From Bacillota bacterium (GTDB lineage: Bacteria; Bacillota; Clostridia; Lachnospirales; Lachnospiraceae), in NCBI GenBank assembly GCA_029226935.1, contig JAQXYZ010000057.1, positions 1 through 50,897 on the forward strand: a stretch of DNA of 50,897 bases. Reading direction: 5' to 3'. The translations under genes were made by a program, and so were the position numbers. The stretch's first letter is position 1, and the number at the start of each line of letters is the position of its first letter. Below are positions 35,449-43,948 of this stretch, piece after piece. The notes below the pieces were generated by a model. That model did not search any database. It was not told the origin of the DNA and saw only the letters and a program-made list of their open reading frames with translations.

Positions 35449-36174
35449 ATGAAGATTATCAAAACTAAGGATTACGATCAGATGAGCCGTGCGGCAGCCA
35501 ACATCATTTCTGCCCAGGTAATCATCAAGCCCAAATGCGTTTTGGGACTTGCAACCGGTTCCACCCCAATCGGAACTTACAATCAGCTCGTGGAATGGTA
35601 CAAAAAAGGAGATCTTGACTTCAGCGAGGTTACTACGGTCAACCTTGACGAGTACAAGGGACTTTCTCCCGAAAATGACCAGAGCTATCGTTACTTTATG
35701 AATACTCATCTTTTTGACCATATCAACATTGACAAAAGCAGAACCTTTGTCCCTGATGGTCTTGAAAAGGATTCAGAAAAGGCATGTTCCGATTATAATA
35801 AAGTCATTCATAACTGCGGTGGAATTGATTTACAGCTTTTAGGTCTCGGAAACAATGGGCATATCGGCTTCAACGAGCCCGGAAGCGCTTTTGAAAAGGA
35901 AACTCATTGTGTTTCACTTACCCAGAGCACCATTGATGCAAATGCGCGGTTTTTTGCTTCCATGGACGAGGTTCCAAGAGAGGCTTACACCATGGGTATC
36001 AAAACCATTATGCAGGCCAAAAAGATTCTTGTCGTTGTAAGTGGCAGCCAGAAGGCAGATATTGTAAAAAAAGCTTTCTTTGGTCCCATTACACCCGAAG
36101 TACCAGCTTCTGTATTACAGCTTCACAATGACGTTACTATCGTTGGCGACGAGGAAGCATTATCTGCACTGTAA
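35449..36174 (+). CDS. nagB: Glucosamine-6-phosphate deaminase
   Basis: 241 aa; GGGAGG precedes the start. It converts glucosamine-6-phosphate to fructose-6-phosphate and ammonia. Signatures: LGLATGSTPIGTYNQLVEWY (phosphate loop), VTTVNLDEYKGLSPENDQSY with the catalytic Asp, and LLGLGNNGHIGFNEPG with catalytic residues. It lacks the longer allosteric C-terminus of the E. coli enzyme, as usual in Firmicutes. It is monocistronic and faces the sugar locus at 36.2-46.3 kb, to which it may be tied if that locus handles amino sugars. No nagA is in the window. Confidence 0.95.
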   Translation: MKIIKTKDYDQMSRAAANIISAQVIIKPKCVLGLATGSTPIGTYNQLVEWYKKGDLDFSEVTTVNLDEYKGLSPENDQSYRYFMNTHLFDHINIDKSRTFVPDGLEKDSEKACSDYNKVIHNCGGIDLQLLGLGNNGHIGFNEPGSAFEKETHCVSLTQSTIDANARFFASMDEVPREAYTMGIKTIMQAKKILVVVSGSQKADIVKKAFFGPITPEVPASVLQLHNDVTIVGDEEALSAL

Positions 36175-36196
36175 TCAGACAGGCCATATCTAACCT

Positions 36197-36231
36197 AAAA
36201 ACCGGCAGCCTTGAACGGGCCGCCGGTTTTT
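36197..36231. terminator. Strong intrinsic terminator after nagB
   Basis: AAAAACCGGC and GCCGGTTTTT make a ten-base perfect stem, with further GC pairing inside. It ends nagB and also suits the convergent response regulator gene. Confidence 0.85.
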
Positions 36232-36236
36232 ATTTG

Positions 36237-37088
36237 CTATAGGCGATTTCTATATTCATTTGCCGAAATTCCTACCAGTTTTTTGAACACTCTGGAAAAA
36301 TGTGCCATATCGAGGAAACCGACCTCATCTGCAATGTCTCCAATGCGAAGAGAAGGATCCTTTAGCAGTTCTCTGGCTTTATCGATTCGGACACCATTTA
36401 AGACCTCTGAAAAATTCTGTCCCAAATAACGGTTCATCAGCTTGCTCAAATGCCACTGGCTCACATAAACCTGATCTGCCACATCTGACAGTTTCAGTTT
36501 TTCCCGGTAATGTTCCTCGATATATGCCACTGCATTCTTGACGATAAAACTGCTGGCCGCACTGTCCAAAACAGTATCTTCCGATGCATTCTGTCCATCC
36601 GCTCCAATGTTTTCCCCGGCTGTATCCAAAGCTCCTTCTTCCGGTTTTCGGATTTCCGGTGTGGTTTCCTTAAGAGAAGCTGCCGCCTTTGCCTGCCTGT
36701 TTACCACCCCAATTGTTTCCAGTTTTCTGGTCATGGCATTTAAGGCTTCCTGCAATTCATCCATTTTTGACGGTTTCAACAGAAAGCGGGTAACACCCAG
36801 GCGGATTGCCCTTTGTGCATAGTCAAAATCTCTGTAGCCTGTCAGTATTGCAATCTGAGTATCCGGGAATTCGGATTTGATTGCCGCAATCATACTTAGT
36901 CCGTTCATACAGGGCATCTGAATGTCTGAAAAGATTATATCAGGTATTTCATGCCTGATCAGCTCCAGACCTTCCTCTCCGCTAAACGCAATTCCTACCA
37001 CTTCACATCCTGCTGCCTGCCAATTCACACTTTTACTAAGTCCTTCAACAATGATTGGCTCATCATCAATAATAACAACCTTGTACAT
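36237..37088 (-). CDS. YesN-type response regulator (REC plus AraC DNA-binding domain)
   Basis: 283 aa. The receiver domain (1-120) carries the acidic pocket VVIIDDE, the phosphoacceptor D55 in IIFSDIQMP, and LKPSK. A linker of about 60 residues precedes an AraC-type double helix-turn-helix (about 180-283: LKLSDVADQVYVSQWHLSKL, then RIGDIADEVGFLDMAHFSRV). It would be phosphorylated by the YesM-like kinase at 40578 and activate the sugar transport genes between them. A stem-loop and a probable own promoter separate it from the permease gene upstream. Confidence 0.88.
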   Translation of the reverse strand: MYKVVIIDDEPIIVEGLSKSVNWQAAGCEVVGIAFSGEEGLELIRHEIPDIIFSDIQMPCMNGLSMIAAIKSEFPDTQIAILTGYRDFDYAQRAIRLGVTRFLLKPSKMDELQEALNAMTRKLETIGVVNRQAKAAASLKETTPEIRKPEEGALDTAGENIGADGQNASEDTVLDSAASSFIVKNAVAYIEEHYREKLKLSDVADQVYVSQWHLSKLMNRYLGQNFSEVLNGVRIDKARELLKDPSLRIGDIADEVGFLDMAHFSRVFKKLVGISANEYRNRL

Positions 37089-37134
37089 TAACTCACCCCA
37101 TTTTACACATCAAACAAAAGAAATAACCCCTTTT

Positions 37135-37163
37135 ATTGTAACACAATTTTCTAAAAAAGGCAT
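37135..37163 (-). promoter_or_regulatory. Candidate promoter of the response regulator gene
   Basis: An extended -10, TGTTACAAT (-10 at 37135-37140), with only a weak match at -35. Confidence 0.4.
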
Positions 37164-37193
37164 ATGTTTTATCCTGAATATTCGTCATCTAAA

Positions 37194-37218
37194 GAGAGGC
37201 AGCACTAGGCCGCCTCCC
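37194..37218 (-). terminator. Stem-loop after the ABC operon
   Basis: GGGAGGCGGC and GCTGCCTCTC (minus strand) pair over ten bases with two GU pairs around CTAGT. The following bases are not T-rich, so it may only attenuate or mark an RNA end before the regulator gene. Confidence 0.45.
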
Positions 37219-37233
37219 ACTAACTATATAGAA

Positions 37234-38088
37234 TTAACCTTTTACAGCACCCGCCGTCATTCCCTTGATAATATATTTCTGTAAGAAAATATATACAATG
37301 ACTACAGGTACGACTACCAATGTTACCGCCGCTGCCATCAACCCATAGTTGGTACCTTCCTGCGAAGTCAGCTGATTTAACAGTCTCGTGATTGCCCACA
37401 TTTCAGGTCTTCTTAAGAAGAACATCTGTGAGAACAAATCATTATAGCTCCAAAGGAAGGAGAAGATTGCCACTGTTGCAAAGGAAGGTTTTGTAAGGGG
37501 TACTACTACCTTAAAGAAAATCTGAAACGCATTACAGCCCTCCAGGTATGCTGCCTCTTCCAGTTCCAGTGGAAGTCCTTTGATAAATCCGGTAAGAACC
37601 ACAATCGCAAAGGAAAGATTTCCCGCAACCTGCGGCAGAATTGCTGACAGCATGGTCAGCCCCCAGCTGCTGGTGTTGGCAATTCCCCATTTAAACTCCA
37701 TGTTAAATACAGGAATAATGGTTGCAAATGCCGGGAACATCATGGCTGCCATAACCAATGACTGTAAGGTTCCTTTGATTTTAAATGAGTAGCGCACCAG
37801 TGCAAAGGATGCCATTCCTGCCAGAACAATAACAATTGCGGCAACTACCGTTGAAATAAAAATACTGTTTTTGTATGCTCCAAGAATATTCAGATTATTG
37901 AAAGCTTTCTTGTAGTTTGCTAATGTAAACAGCTCACCTATCGGCAGGGAGAAGGAATCGGAGAGGATTCTATCTTTCGCTTTAAAGGAGTTCTGTATAA
38001 CCCATACGATAGGGTAAATAGTTGTCAGTGCCCATAGGGACAATACTATGTAAATAAAAATGGAGGGTATATTTATTTTTTTCTTCAT
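37234..38088 (-). CDS. Sugar ABC transporter permease (MalG/AraQ-like)
   Basis: 284 aa, six membrane segments. EAA loop: LELEEAAYLEGCNAFQIFFK. C-terminus KYIIKGMTAGAVKG is typical of MalG-type permeases. Starts 14 bases after the partner permease, and the binding protein precedes both. The importer probably brings in the disaccharide handled by the GH94 enzyme at 43949, an inference from the locus. No ATPase gene accompanies it. Confidence 0.88.
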   Translation of the reverse strand: MKKKINIPSIFIYIVLSLWALTTIYPIVWVIQNSFKAKDRILSDSFSLPIGELFTLANYKKAFNNLNILGAYKNSIFISTVVAAIVIVLAGMASFALVRYSFKIKGTLQSLVMAAMMFPAFATIIPVFNMEFKWGIANTSSWGLTMLSAILPQVAGNLSFAIVVLTGFIKGLPLELEEAAYLEGCNAFQIFFKVVVPLTKPSFATVAIFSFLWSYNDLFSQMFFLRRPEMWAITRLLNQLTSQEGTNYGLMAAAVTLVVVPVVIVYIFLQKYIIKGMTAGAVKG

Positions 38089-38102
38089 CTGTCACGCCTC
38101 CT

Positions 38103-38990
38103 TTAATAATCTTTTTCTTTGAAAATTGCGTTTACGATCTTCGATGTTACAATACCAAGCACTACCAGCAAAATTGCAAGTGTTGAACCATAGTCTACAT
38201 TCTTTGCTTCCATGGTCTGGTAATACATATAGGTTCCTGTCAGGAATGTCGTCTTCATCGGCATGCCCTTCGGGAACATTGTCCACGGCAGGTCGAATAC
38301 CTTAAGCGCACCTGTTACCGCAAGTACCACGCAGGTACAAAGTACATTATGTAAAAGCGGTAGGGAAATATATCGAACTCTTTGGAACCTTGTAGCACCA
38401 TCAATGGCGGCTGACTCATAAAGTTCCTCAGAAATATTATTCAATCCTGTAATCATAATTACAAAGTAAAATCCTACATACTGCCACATAACCGGCAGCA
38501 TCATTGTAAACAACGCAAGGCCTTCACTCTTCCAGTCTGTGAGAGTTGTTTTACCCAATGCTTCAAGGATTTGGTTCAGCATACCTTTGTCATAAAGGAA
38601 AATCAGGTTAAACAAAAGGCCTAATGCTGTTGCAGAAATAACGATTGGGAAGAAGTAAACGGTACGGAAGAATTTTGCTCCAAACTTAATATTGTCTACC
38701 AGAAGAGCCAGTACCAGCGCAATTCCTACCTGACCCACAATCGTTACCAATGTCATAATCAATGTATTTTTCAGCGATATCCAAACCACAGGATCCTTTA
38801 CCAGTTCCACATAGTTTGTATACCATGGATCGTTCCATTTTGCACCGGTTTCTCCCAGAATCTTAATCTGCTGAAAGCTATTGATAAAGTTCATAAAAAA
38901 CGGATAGTACAGATATACAATCATAAAAAGAAACGCCGGAAGCAGGAACACAATTAAAGGTTTCTTATTCTTATATATGTTAGCGCCCAT
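38103..38990 (-). CDS. Sugar ABC transporter permease (UgpA/MalF-like)
   Basis: 295 aa, six membrane segments, the first near PLIVFLLPAFLFMIVYLYYP. EAA loop: EELYESAAIDGATRFQRVRY. The middle PVMWQYVGFYFVIMITGLNN stretch is typical. It is the second gene of the binding protein-permease-permease unit, 85 bases after the binding protein gene, and partners the permease at 37234. Confidence 0.88.
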   Translation of the reverse strand: MGANIYKNKKPLIVFLLPAFLFMIVYLYYPFFMNFINSFQQIKILGETGAKWNDPWYTNYVELVKDPVVWISLKNTLIMTLVTIVGQVGIALVLALLVDNIKFGAKFFRTVYFFPIVISATALGLLFNLIFLYDKGMLNQILEALGKTTLTDWKSEGLALFTMMLPVMWQYVGFYFVIMITGLNNISEELYESAAIDGATRFQRVRYISLPLLHNVLCTCVVLAVTGALKVFDLPWTMFPKGMPMKTTFLTGTYMYYQTMEAKNVDYGSTLAILLVVLGIVTSKIVNAIFKEKDY

Positions 38991-39075
38991 AGTAGTTACC
39001 TCTCTTTATAAATCGGGCCAGAGACCTTTGGCCTCCGGCCCAGTTAAATCTAATCAGTTCTGAATATTTCAGAAA

Positions 39076-40470
39076 TTACTGTGCGTTATTGTATGCTTCG
39101 ATACCTTCTGCTACTGCATCAACAGCTGCAACCTTGCCGGTTACGATTTCAGGCATTCCGTCGAAGGTAGATACTCTACAGTCACCCTGGAAGATATCCT
39201 GTACTGCGCCTGTTAAGGAAGTAACACCGGACATCATTGCCATAGCTTTCACCTGTAAAGGATTGAACTTTGATTCGTCAACTGCAGGTGCATTCTTAAG
39301 TGCGGTTGCTGTATGCTGAGCGAATACGGGAACAACTTCATCAGATGTCATATAAGATACAAAGCTGACTGCTGCTGCTCTCTTGTCAGGGTCTTCCCAA
39401 GCCTTGGCTGTGATATAGTAACCCATTGAAAGACCACCGATTAAGTCAGATGCTTTTCTGTTGCCCTGTCCAGGTATATAAGTTACATCAAATTTAGCAA
39501 GTTTTTCTGTATCAAGTGTGGAAGCATCTTCAGGGTCTGCCTGGCAAGCACTTACGATACCGCCAACCTTCCATGAACCATCAATCAGGAATGCTGCCTT
39601 GCCTTCTGTAAACATTGCAAATGTTTCGTCATCAGTTGCGGATAAGGTGTTCTCAGGGAAGTAACCGGCTTCATATAAAGCCTTGATATCTTCCATACCT
39701 GCTACCCATGCCTGACCCTGTTCGCTGTCTACAGTTGCAGGAACCTGTAAGTGTGTTTCAGGTGATGTGTGATTAAAGATTGCATATTCCCACCAGTAAT
39801 GAGGAATATTGCCAAGTGCACATGCAATAGGTGTATAACCGGCATCTTTGATCTTCTGGCAGTCTGTCATAAACTGATCCCATGTATAATCAACACCGGG
39901 CATTGCAACACCTGCTGCATCAAGGATTTCTGTATTAACAAACATTGCCTCCCAGAAACCATTTACAGGTACTGCATATTTCTTTCCATCTACTAATGAG
40001 TCAGCAATCAGATCATCGTTCATGTTGCTTGCATAGTCAGGATACTCTGCGCGGATATCATCAATGGAAACTACCTTGCCGGCTTCGATAAAGCTGTTAG
40101 CATCGGCTCCGTTGAAGAAGAACAGTACATCGGGTTCTGAACCTGTTTCAAAGTCAGTGATTACTCTTGTCTTAAATGTTTCATCTGCTGTAGCGGATGT
40201 ATCTGCTATTGTATTTCCTGTTTCTGCGCACCATGCTTCTACAGCATTCTTAAAGTTCTGTGCGTTTCCATCTTCGCCGGCAAATGTTGTTGTAACATTC
40301 AGTTCAACAGGATTTGCAGCTTCGGTAGTTTCTGCTGCTTCAGCGGTTTCTTCTGTTGCAGCTTCTGTGGTTTCTGCAGGTGCTTCGCTACCAGTTTCTT
40401 TGCTTCCGCATGCTGCTAAAGAGAATACCATAGCAGATGCAAGTACGAGTGCTAAAACTCTTTTCTTCAT
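39076..40470 (-). CDS. Sugar-binding lipoprotein of an ABC importer (family 1 type)
   Basis: 464 aa from the ATG at 40470, which follows GGGAGG; a longer in-frame start is unsupported. The lipoprotein signal MKKRVLALVLASAMVFSLAAC gives a lipidated Cys near residue 21, followed by a Glu/Ala/Thr-rich linker of about 35 residues. The mature part begins VELNVTTTFAGEDGNAQNF; later SEPDVLFFFNGADANSFI, EGKAAFLIDGSWKVGGIVS and GGLSMGYYITAKAWEDPDKR fit large oligosaccharide-binding proteins. It heads the transport unit controlled by the YesM/YesN pair. Ligand inferred as a beta-linked disaccharide, possibly chitobiose. Confidence 0.87.
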   Translation of the reverse strand: MKKRVLALVLASAMVFSLAACGSKETGSEAPAETTEAATEETAEAAETTEAANPVELNVTTTFAGEDGNAQNFKNAVEAWCAETGNTIADTSATADETFKTRVITDFETGSEPDVLFFFNGADANSFIEAGKVVSIDDIRAEYPDYASNMNDDLIADSLVDGKKYAVPVNGFWEAMFVNTEILDAAGVAMPGVDYTWDQFMTDCQKIKDAGYTPIACALGNIPHYWWEYAIFNHTSPETHLQVPATVDSEQGQAWVAGMEDIKALYEAGYFPENTLSATDDETFAMFTEGKAAFLIDGSWKVGGIVSACQADPEDASTLDTEKLAKFDVTYIPGQGNRKASDLIGGLSMGYYITAKAWEDPDKRAAAVSFVSYMTSDEVVPVFAQHTATALKNAPAVDESKFNPLQVKAMAMMSGVTSLTGAVQDIFQGDCRVSTFDGMPEIVTGKVAAVDAVAEGIEAYNNAQ

Positions 40471-40522
40471 TCTTTTTTCCTCCCTAAAATTTGGTTTTGA
40501 TGTATGTATCTCATCTGTAATT

Positions 40523-40551
40523 ATCATATAATATTGGGGACAAAAGGTTAA
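40523..40551 (-). promoter_or_regulatory. Candidate promoter of the sugar ABC operon
   Basis: TTAACC (40546-40551), 17 bases, TATGAT (40523-40528). A poor -35 with a good -10 would fit a promoter needing the AraC-type activator. Confidence 0.4.
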
Positions 40552-40577
40552 TGATTAGAGTTGTTATTATTTGTCTT

Positions 40578-42323
40578 TTATTGTTCTTCCTCATTGTCTA
40601 TTTTGACTATAATTGTGCTAATCGTATTATTTTCCTTGTCACTTTTTATGGTAAGTCCGCATTCTGATCCGTAAATGATCTTCAATCTCTTGTTAACATT
40701 GCGTATTCCAAGGCTCAAAGAATGGGTTTCCTTTGTATTATCATCCCCCAGCAGCTGTTCAATCTTTTCCCTGTCCTCATCTGTAAGGGCACCGTTGTTC
40801 ACTACTTCAATATAGAGCTTATCATCTATTCTATATACCGAAAGCTTCAGCTTCCCCTGTCTGCGGAAATTGATTCCGTGTTCAATCGCGTTTTCCAAAA
40901 TCGGCTGTATGACTAATCTCGGCACCATGGCATTCATAAGATGAGTGTCTATTTCTTTAGTAATTTCCAGTTTTTCTCCAAAACGTTGGGAGATTATATA
41001 CAAATAAGCATCCGCATAACGCAGTTCCTCCGAAAGCGGGATCAATTGCTGATGCCTTCTGTCCATAGTTGCCTCCAGCATGGTAGAAAGTGCTTCGATC
41101 ATGTTGCTTACCTGATAATTTTCTGCCATCCGCGCCTCCCAGTTGATAATCTCCAGCGTGTTATTGAGAAAGTGCGGATTAATCTGGGACTGCAGCGCCA
41201 TAATATTAGCATCTCGAAGTGCCAGCTCCTCCAGATAAATCTTTTCAAACTGTAGTTTAAGCCTGTCAGACATGCTGTTAAAGGCTTTATCCAGTTCTGC
41301 AAACTCTTCATGATGGTCTATAGACTCTATCTGATATCCATAATGCTCTTTCTCAATTTCCTTACATGCCTTCCGAAGCGAATCAATGGGCTGGTTTACC
41401 CTCTGATGGAAGAAAAGAAATACAATCACAATAAGGGGGATCATAAACACCAGAAGAAGCATCAGTAGATACTTCACAACTACCATCTCATCCGTAATTG
41501 CATTTTTATCAAGAGTGATTGCATAGGCAATTTTGTGCCGATTCGCCTCCAGCCGTTTATAAACATAAGAGCCTTGCTTGCCAAAATAATAAGATGGTTT
41601 TGACATAATCCTTTCCTCAATCAGTTCTCCGCAGGGGTCCTGATCATAGACATGAAAAAGAGAAACACCATCAATAAATACATCTCCCTCGCTGTATCCC
41701 CAGATGCTCTCAAGACTTCCGAACATCTGCTCCACATTAAGTTCCATTACAATCACAGCAAATGGTTTGAACTCGCTGTCCACAATATTCCTTACCATAT
41801 AGATTTTGTTGTCTACATTGATAAAGGCAATTGCCGTATCCAGATTTTTACTGATACGCTCCACCTCTTGCTGCACATGGTTCTTAAATGCCCGCACATC
41901 CGCATAAGTAGTATTCTGCGCCTCCTGATAAGTAAAATAAACATAATCAGGTTCATCATTAAAGTAAATCAGAGTCATATTAAAGTCAGGATTGAAACGG
42001 TACTGCTGCTGAATAAACAGATTCGCCTCCCGGCTAAGCTTCTTACGGTCTCCATCCTTCAGATATTGTGCGTAGCTTTCCTTGATTCCCCTGATATAGG
42101 AGGCTTCCTTGGATGCTGTCATAGCCTCATTCAATCGAATCTGGCAGATGTCAATCGCCTTGTCTGCGGAGGTGACAATTGTATCCTCCAGCTGCCTGTT
42201 AATCCTGTCCGATACAAAAAAGAGCATAAAAAACGAAATTAAAAAAAGCGGTAAAAACCAGCAGAAAGTCAGTATTTTAATCATACTCCATTTCAGTTTT
42301 TTCAGTTTTCTTTCCTTTTTCAT
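40578..42323 (-). CDS. YesM-type sensor histidine kinase
   Basis: 581 aa. Two membrane helices (about 13-37 and 283-306) bracket an extracellular sensing domain of roughly 245 residues, resembling the dCache/YesM type. A HAMP region follows (305-360). The His_kinase domain has the phosphoacceptor in MALQSQINPHFLNNTLEII (H384) and the ATP lid with PRLVIQPILENAIEHGI and SLGIRNVNKRLKIIYG. It partners the response regulator at 36237 across the transport genes. It has its own promoter and a cre-like site upstream (42358-42371). Confidence 0.9.
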   Translation of the reverse strand: MKKERKLKKLKWSMIKILTFCWFLPLFLISFFMLFFVSDRINRQLEDTIVTSADKAIDICQIRLNEAMTASKEASYIRGIKESYAQYLKDGDRKKLSREANLFIQQQYRFNPDFNMTLIYFNDEPDYVYFTYQEAQNTTYADVRAFKNHVQQEVERISKNLDTAIAFINVDNKIYMVRNIVDSEFKPFAVIVMELNVEQMFGSLESIWGYSEGDVFIDGVSLFHVYDQDPCGELIEERIMSKPSYYFGKQGSYVYKRLEANRHKIAYAITLDKNAITDEMVVVKYLLMLLLVFMIPLIVIVFLFFHQRVNQPIDSLRKACKEIEKEHYGYQIESIDHHEEFAELDKAFNSMSDRLKLQFEKIYLEELALRDANIMALQSQINPHFLNNTLEIINWEARMAENYQVSNMIEALSTMLEATMDRRHQQLIPLSEELRYADAYLYIISQRFGEKLEITKEIDTHLMNAMVPRLVIQPILENAIEHGINFRRQGKLKLSVYRIDDKLYIEVVNNGALTDEDREKIEQLLGDDNTKETHSLSLGIRNVNKRLKIIYGSECGLTIKSDKENNTISTIIVKIDNEEEQ

Positions 42324-42357
42324 GTTCCACCCTCATCCTTCCTTTATACAGCATCCC

Positions 42358-42371
42358 CGAAAACGTTTGCG
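42358..42371. promoter_or_regulatory. cre-like site upstream of the histidine kinase gene
   Basis: CGAAAACGTTTGCG is a near-palindrome with the CG centre of CcpA/LacI-family operators. It lies 35 bases before the kinase start and downstream of the predicted promoter, a position where CcpA would act as a roadblock. Confidence 0.45.
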
Positions 42372-42415
42372 CGTCAAATTCTGTACCGCAATTTTCTATA
42401 AAATTCTATAAAATA

Positions 42416-42445
42416 AGTATAGCAGGAAAGAACTGCTTTACGCAA
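42416..42445 (-). promoter_or_regulatory. Promoter of the histidine kinase gene
   Basis: TTGCGT (42440-42445), 18 bases, TATACT (42416-42421). Confidence 0.5.
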
Positions 42446-42482
42446 TCCTCTCCTGCCATATGTTATGTACATCAATCAATCC

Positions 42483-43898
42483 TTATTTTAATCCAAGAAA
42501 TTCCTCATAGATTTCACAAACCCTGACCGCCTCCTGCTCAGTAGGCATTTCACAGAAAATGCGAAGGAGCGGTTCTGTACCGGAAAATCTGGCAACTACC
42601 CAGCCGCCATTTGTAAAGTATACCTTGCTTCCGTCAAGATAGGAAATCTTCTCAATCTCAAAGGGAAGTTCAGGCAGCTTTTTATCCTCCAAAAGCACTT
42701 TCTTAATGCGATCCTTCTTTTCCTGATTGAACTTGTAATCACGCTCTTCCATGGAAATCGTTCCACATTCAGCCTCAATATCCTTGACTATCTCAGACAA
42801 TTTCTTGCCGGTAACTGCAATCATTTCAACCAGCAATGCTGCGGCATAAATTCCATCCTTGCCCTTAATATGTCCTCTAACGGTAAGACCGCCTGATGAT
42901 TCACCGCCAATGACTGCATCAGTTGCATACATCTTGGCAGAAATATGTTTAAAGCCAACCGGAACCTCATAACACTTCTCCCCAAATTTTTCCGCAACCT
43001 TATCCAGCATATGTGTGGTACAGATATTGCGGACAACCGGTCCCTTCCAGCCCTTATACTTAACAAGATAATAATAAAGAAGTACAAGGATGTCATTAGG
43101 ATGAAGAAACCTTCCGGTATCATCAATGACACCAATTCTGTCTGCATCCCCATCAGTTGCCACACCAATGTCACACTTCTTATCAATCACATAATTCTGT
43201 AATGCGCGAAGGGTTGTTGCTGTAGGCGCCGGAAGCTTTCCTCCAAACAAGGTGTCATGTCTTTCATGAATGGTTTCCACATCACATCTTGCTGTAAGAA
43301 GAATGGTCTTTAAGGAGGTTTCACTCACTCCATACATGGGATCTAACGCAACCTTAAGACCTGCATTTCTTATCTGATCCATATCTACTGCCGCAATGAT
43401 GTTGTCAAGATATTCATTTAAGGGATAGATTTCCTTAATCAGCCCCTTCTTAACTGCCTCATCATATTCCATCTCCTCCGGCGGGATATCCGTCACATCC
43501 TGAATATATCTTTCAATATCAGCAGTCTGTGTCTCATCTGCATCACGTCCGCCTGCGGTAAAAACTTTAATGCCATTGTAGATTGCCGGATTATGGCTCG
43601 CTGTTATCATCATTCCATAAGGGAATTCATGCTTCATTACATAGAACATCACTAAAGGAGTTGGCGCAGACTTATTGATCAGGTAAGCGGTAATTCCTTC
43701 CTCCGCAAACACCTGCCCTGCCCATTGCATTGCCTCCTTGGAAAGAAATCTTCTGTCGTAGCCAATAACGATTCCTTTTTCTGCCACGCCTTCCGCGCGC
43801 ATCTTATCTACAAGCGCTCTCGCCAGTATCTGAATATTTTCTTTGGTAAATTCATCACCGATTACGGCTCTCCATCCACCTGTACCAAATTTGATCAT
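42483..43898 (-). CDS. Alpha-D-phosphohexomutase (phosphoglucomutase/phosphomannomutase family)
   Basis: 471 aa from the ATG at 43898 (MIKFGTGGWRAVIGDEF); an ATG 12 bases earlier abuts the ribosome site and is less likely. It moves phosphate between C1 and C6 of a hexose. The phosphoserine loop is TASHNPAIYNGIK, the metal loop DGDADR, the sugar loop GGESSGG, and the phosphate-binding loop FSGTEPLLRIF. It starts 50 bases after the GH94 gene, so it probably converts that enzyme's sugar-1-phosphate product to the 6-phosphate: Glc-1-P or GlcNAc-1-P depending on substrate. The family does not allow that choice by sequence. Confidence 0.9.
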   Translation of the reverse strand: MIKFGTGGWRAVIGDEFTKENIQILARALVDKMRAEGVAEKGIVIGYDRRFLSKEAMQWAGQVFAEEGITAYLINKSAPTPLVMFYVMKHEFPYGMMITASHNPAIYNGIKVFTAGGRDADETQTADIERYIQDVTDIPPEEMEYDEAVKKGLIKEIYPLNEYLDNIIAAVDMDQIRNAGLKVALDPMYGVSETSLKTILLTARCDVETIHERHDTLFGGKLPAPTATTLRALQNYVIDKKCDIGVATDGDADRIGVIDDTGRFLHPNDILVLLYYYLVKYKGWKGPVVRNICTTHMLDKVAEKFGEKCYEVPVGFKHISAKMYATDAVIGGESSGGLTVRGHIKGKDGIYAAALLVEMIAVTGKKLSEIVKDIEAECGTISMEERDYKFNQEKKDRIKKVLLEDKKLPELPFEIEKISYLDGSKVYFTNGGWVVARFSGTEPLLRIFCEMPTEQEAVRVCEIYEEFLGLK

Positions 43899-43948
43899 TT
43901 TTATACCCATTCCTTTCCTATTTGAACTATATTTGCGATTTTTTTATG

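Noticed and set aside
41652-42242. Plus-strand frame of 196 codons
   Set aside because: Antisense to the histidine kinase gene, with no ribosome site or family likeness.
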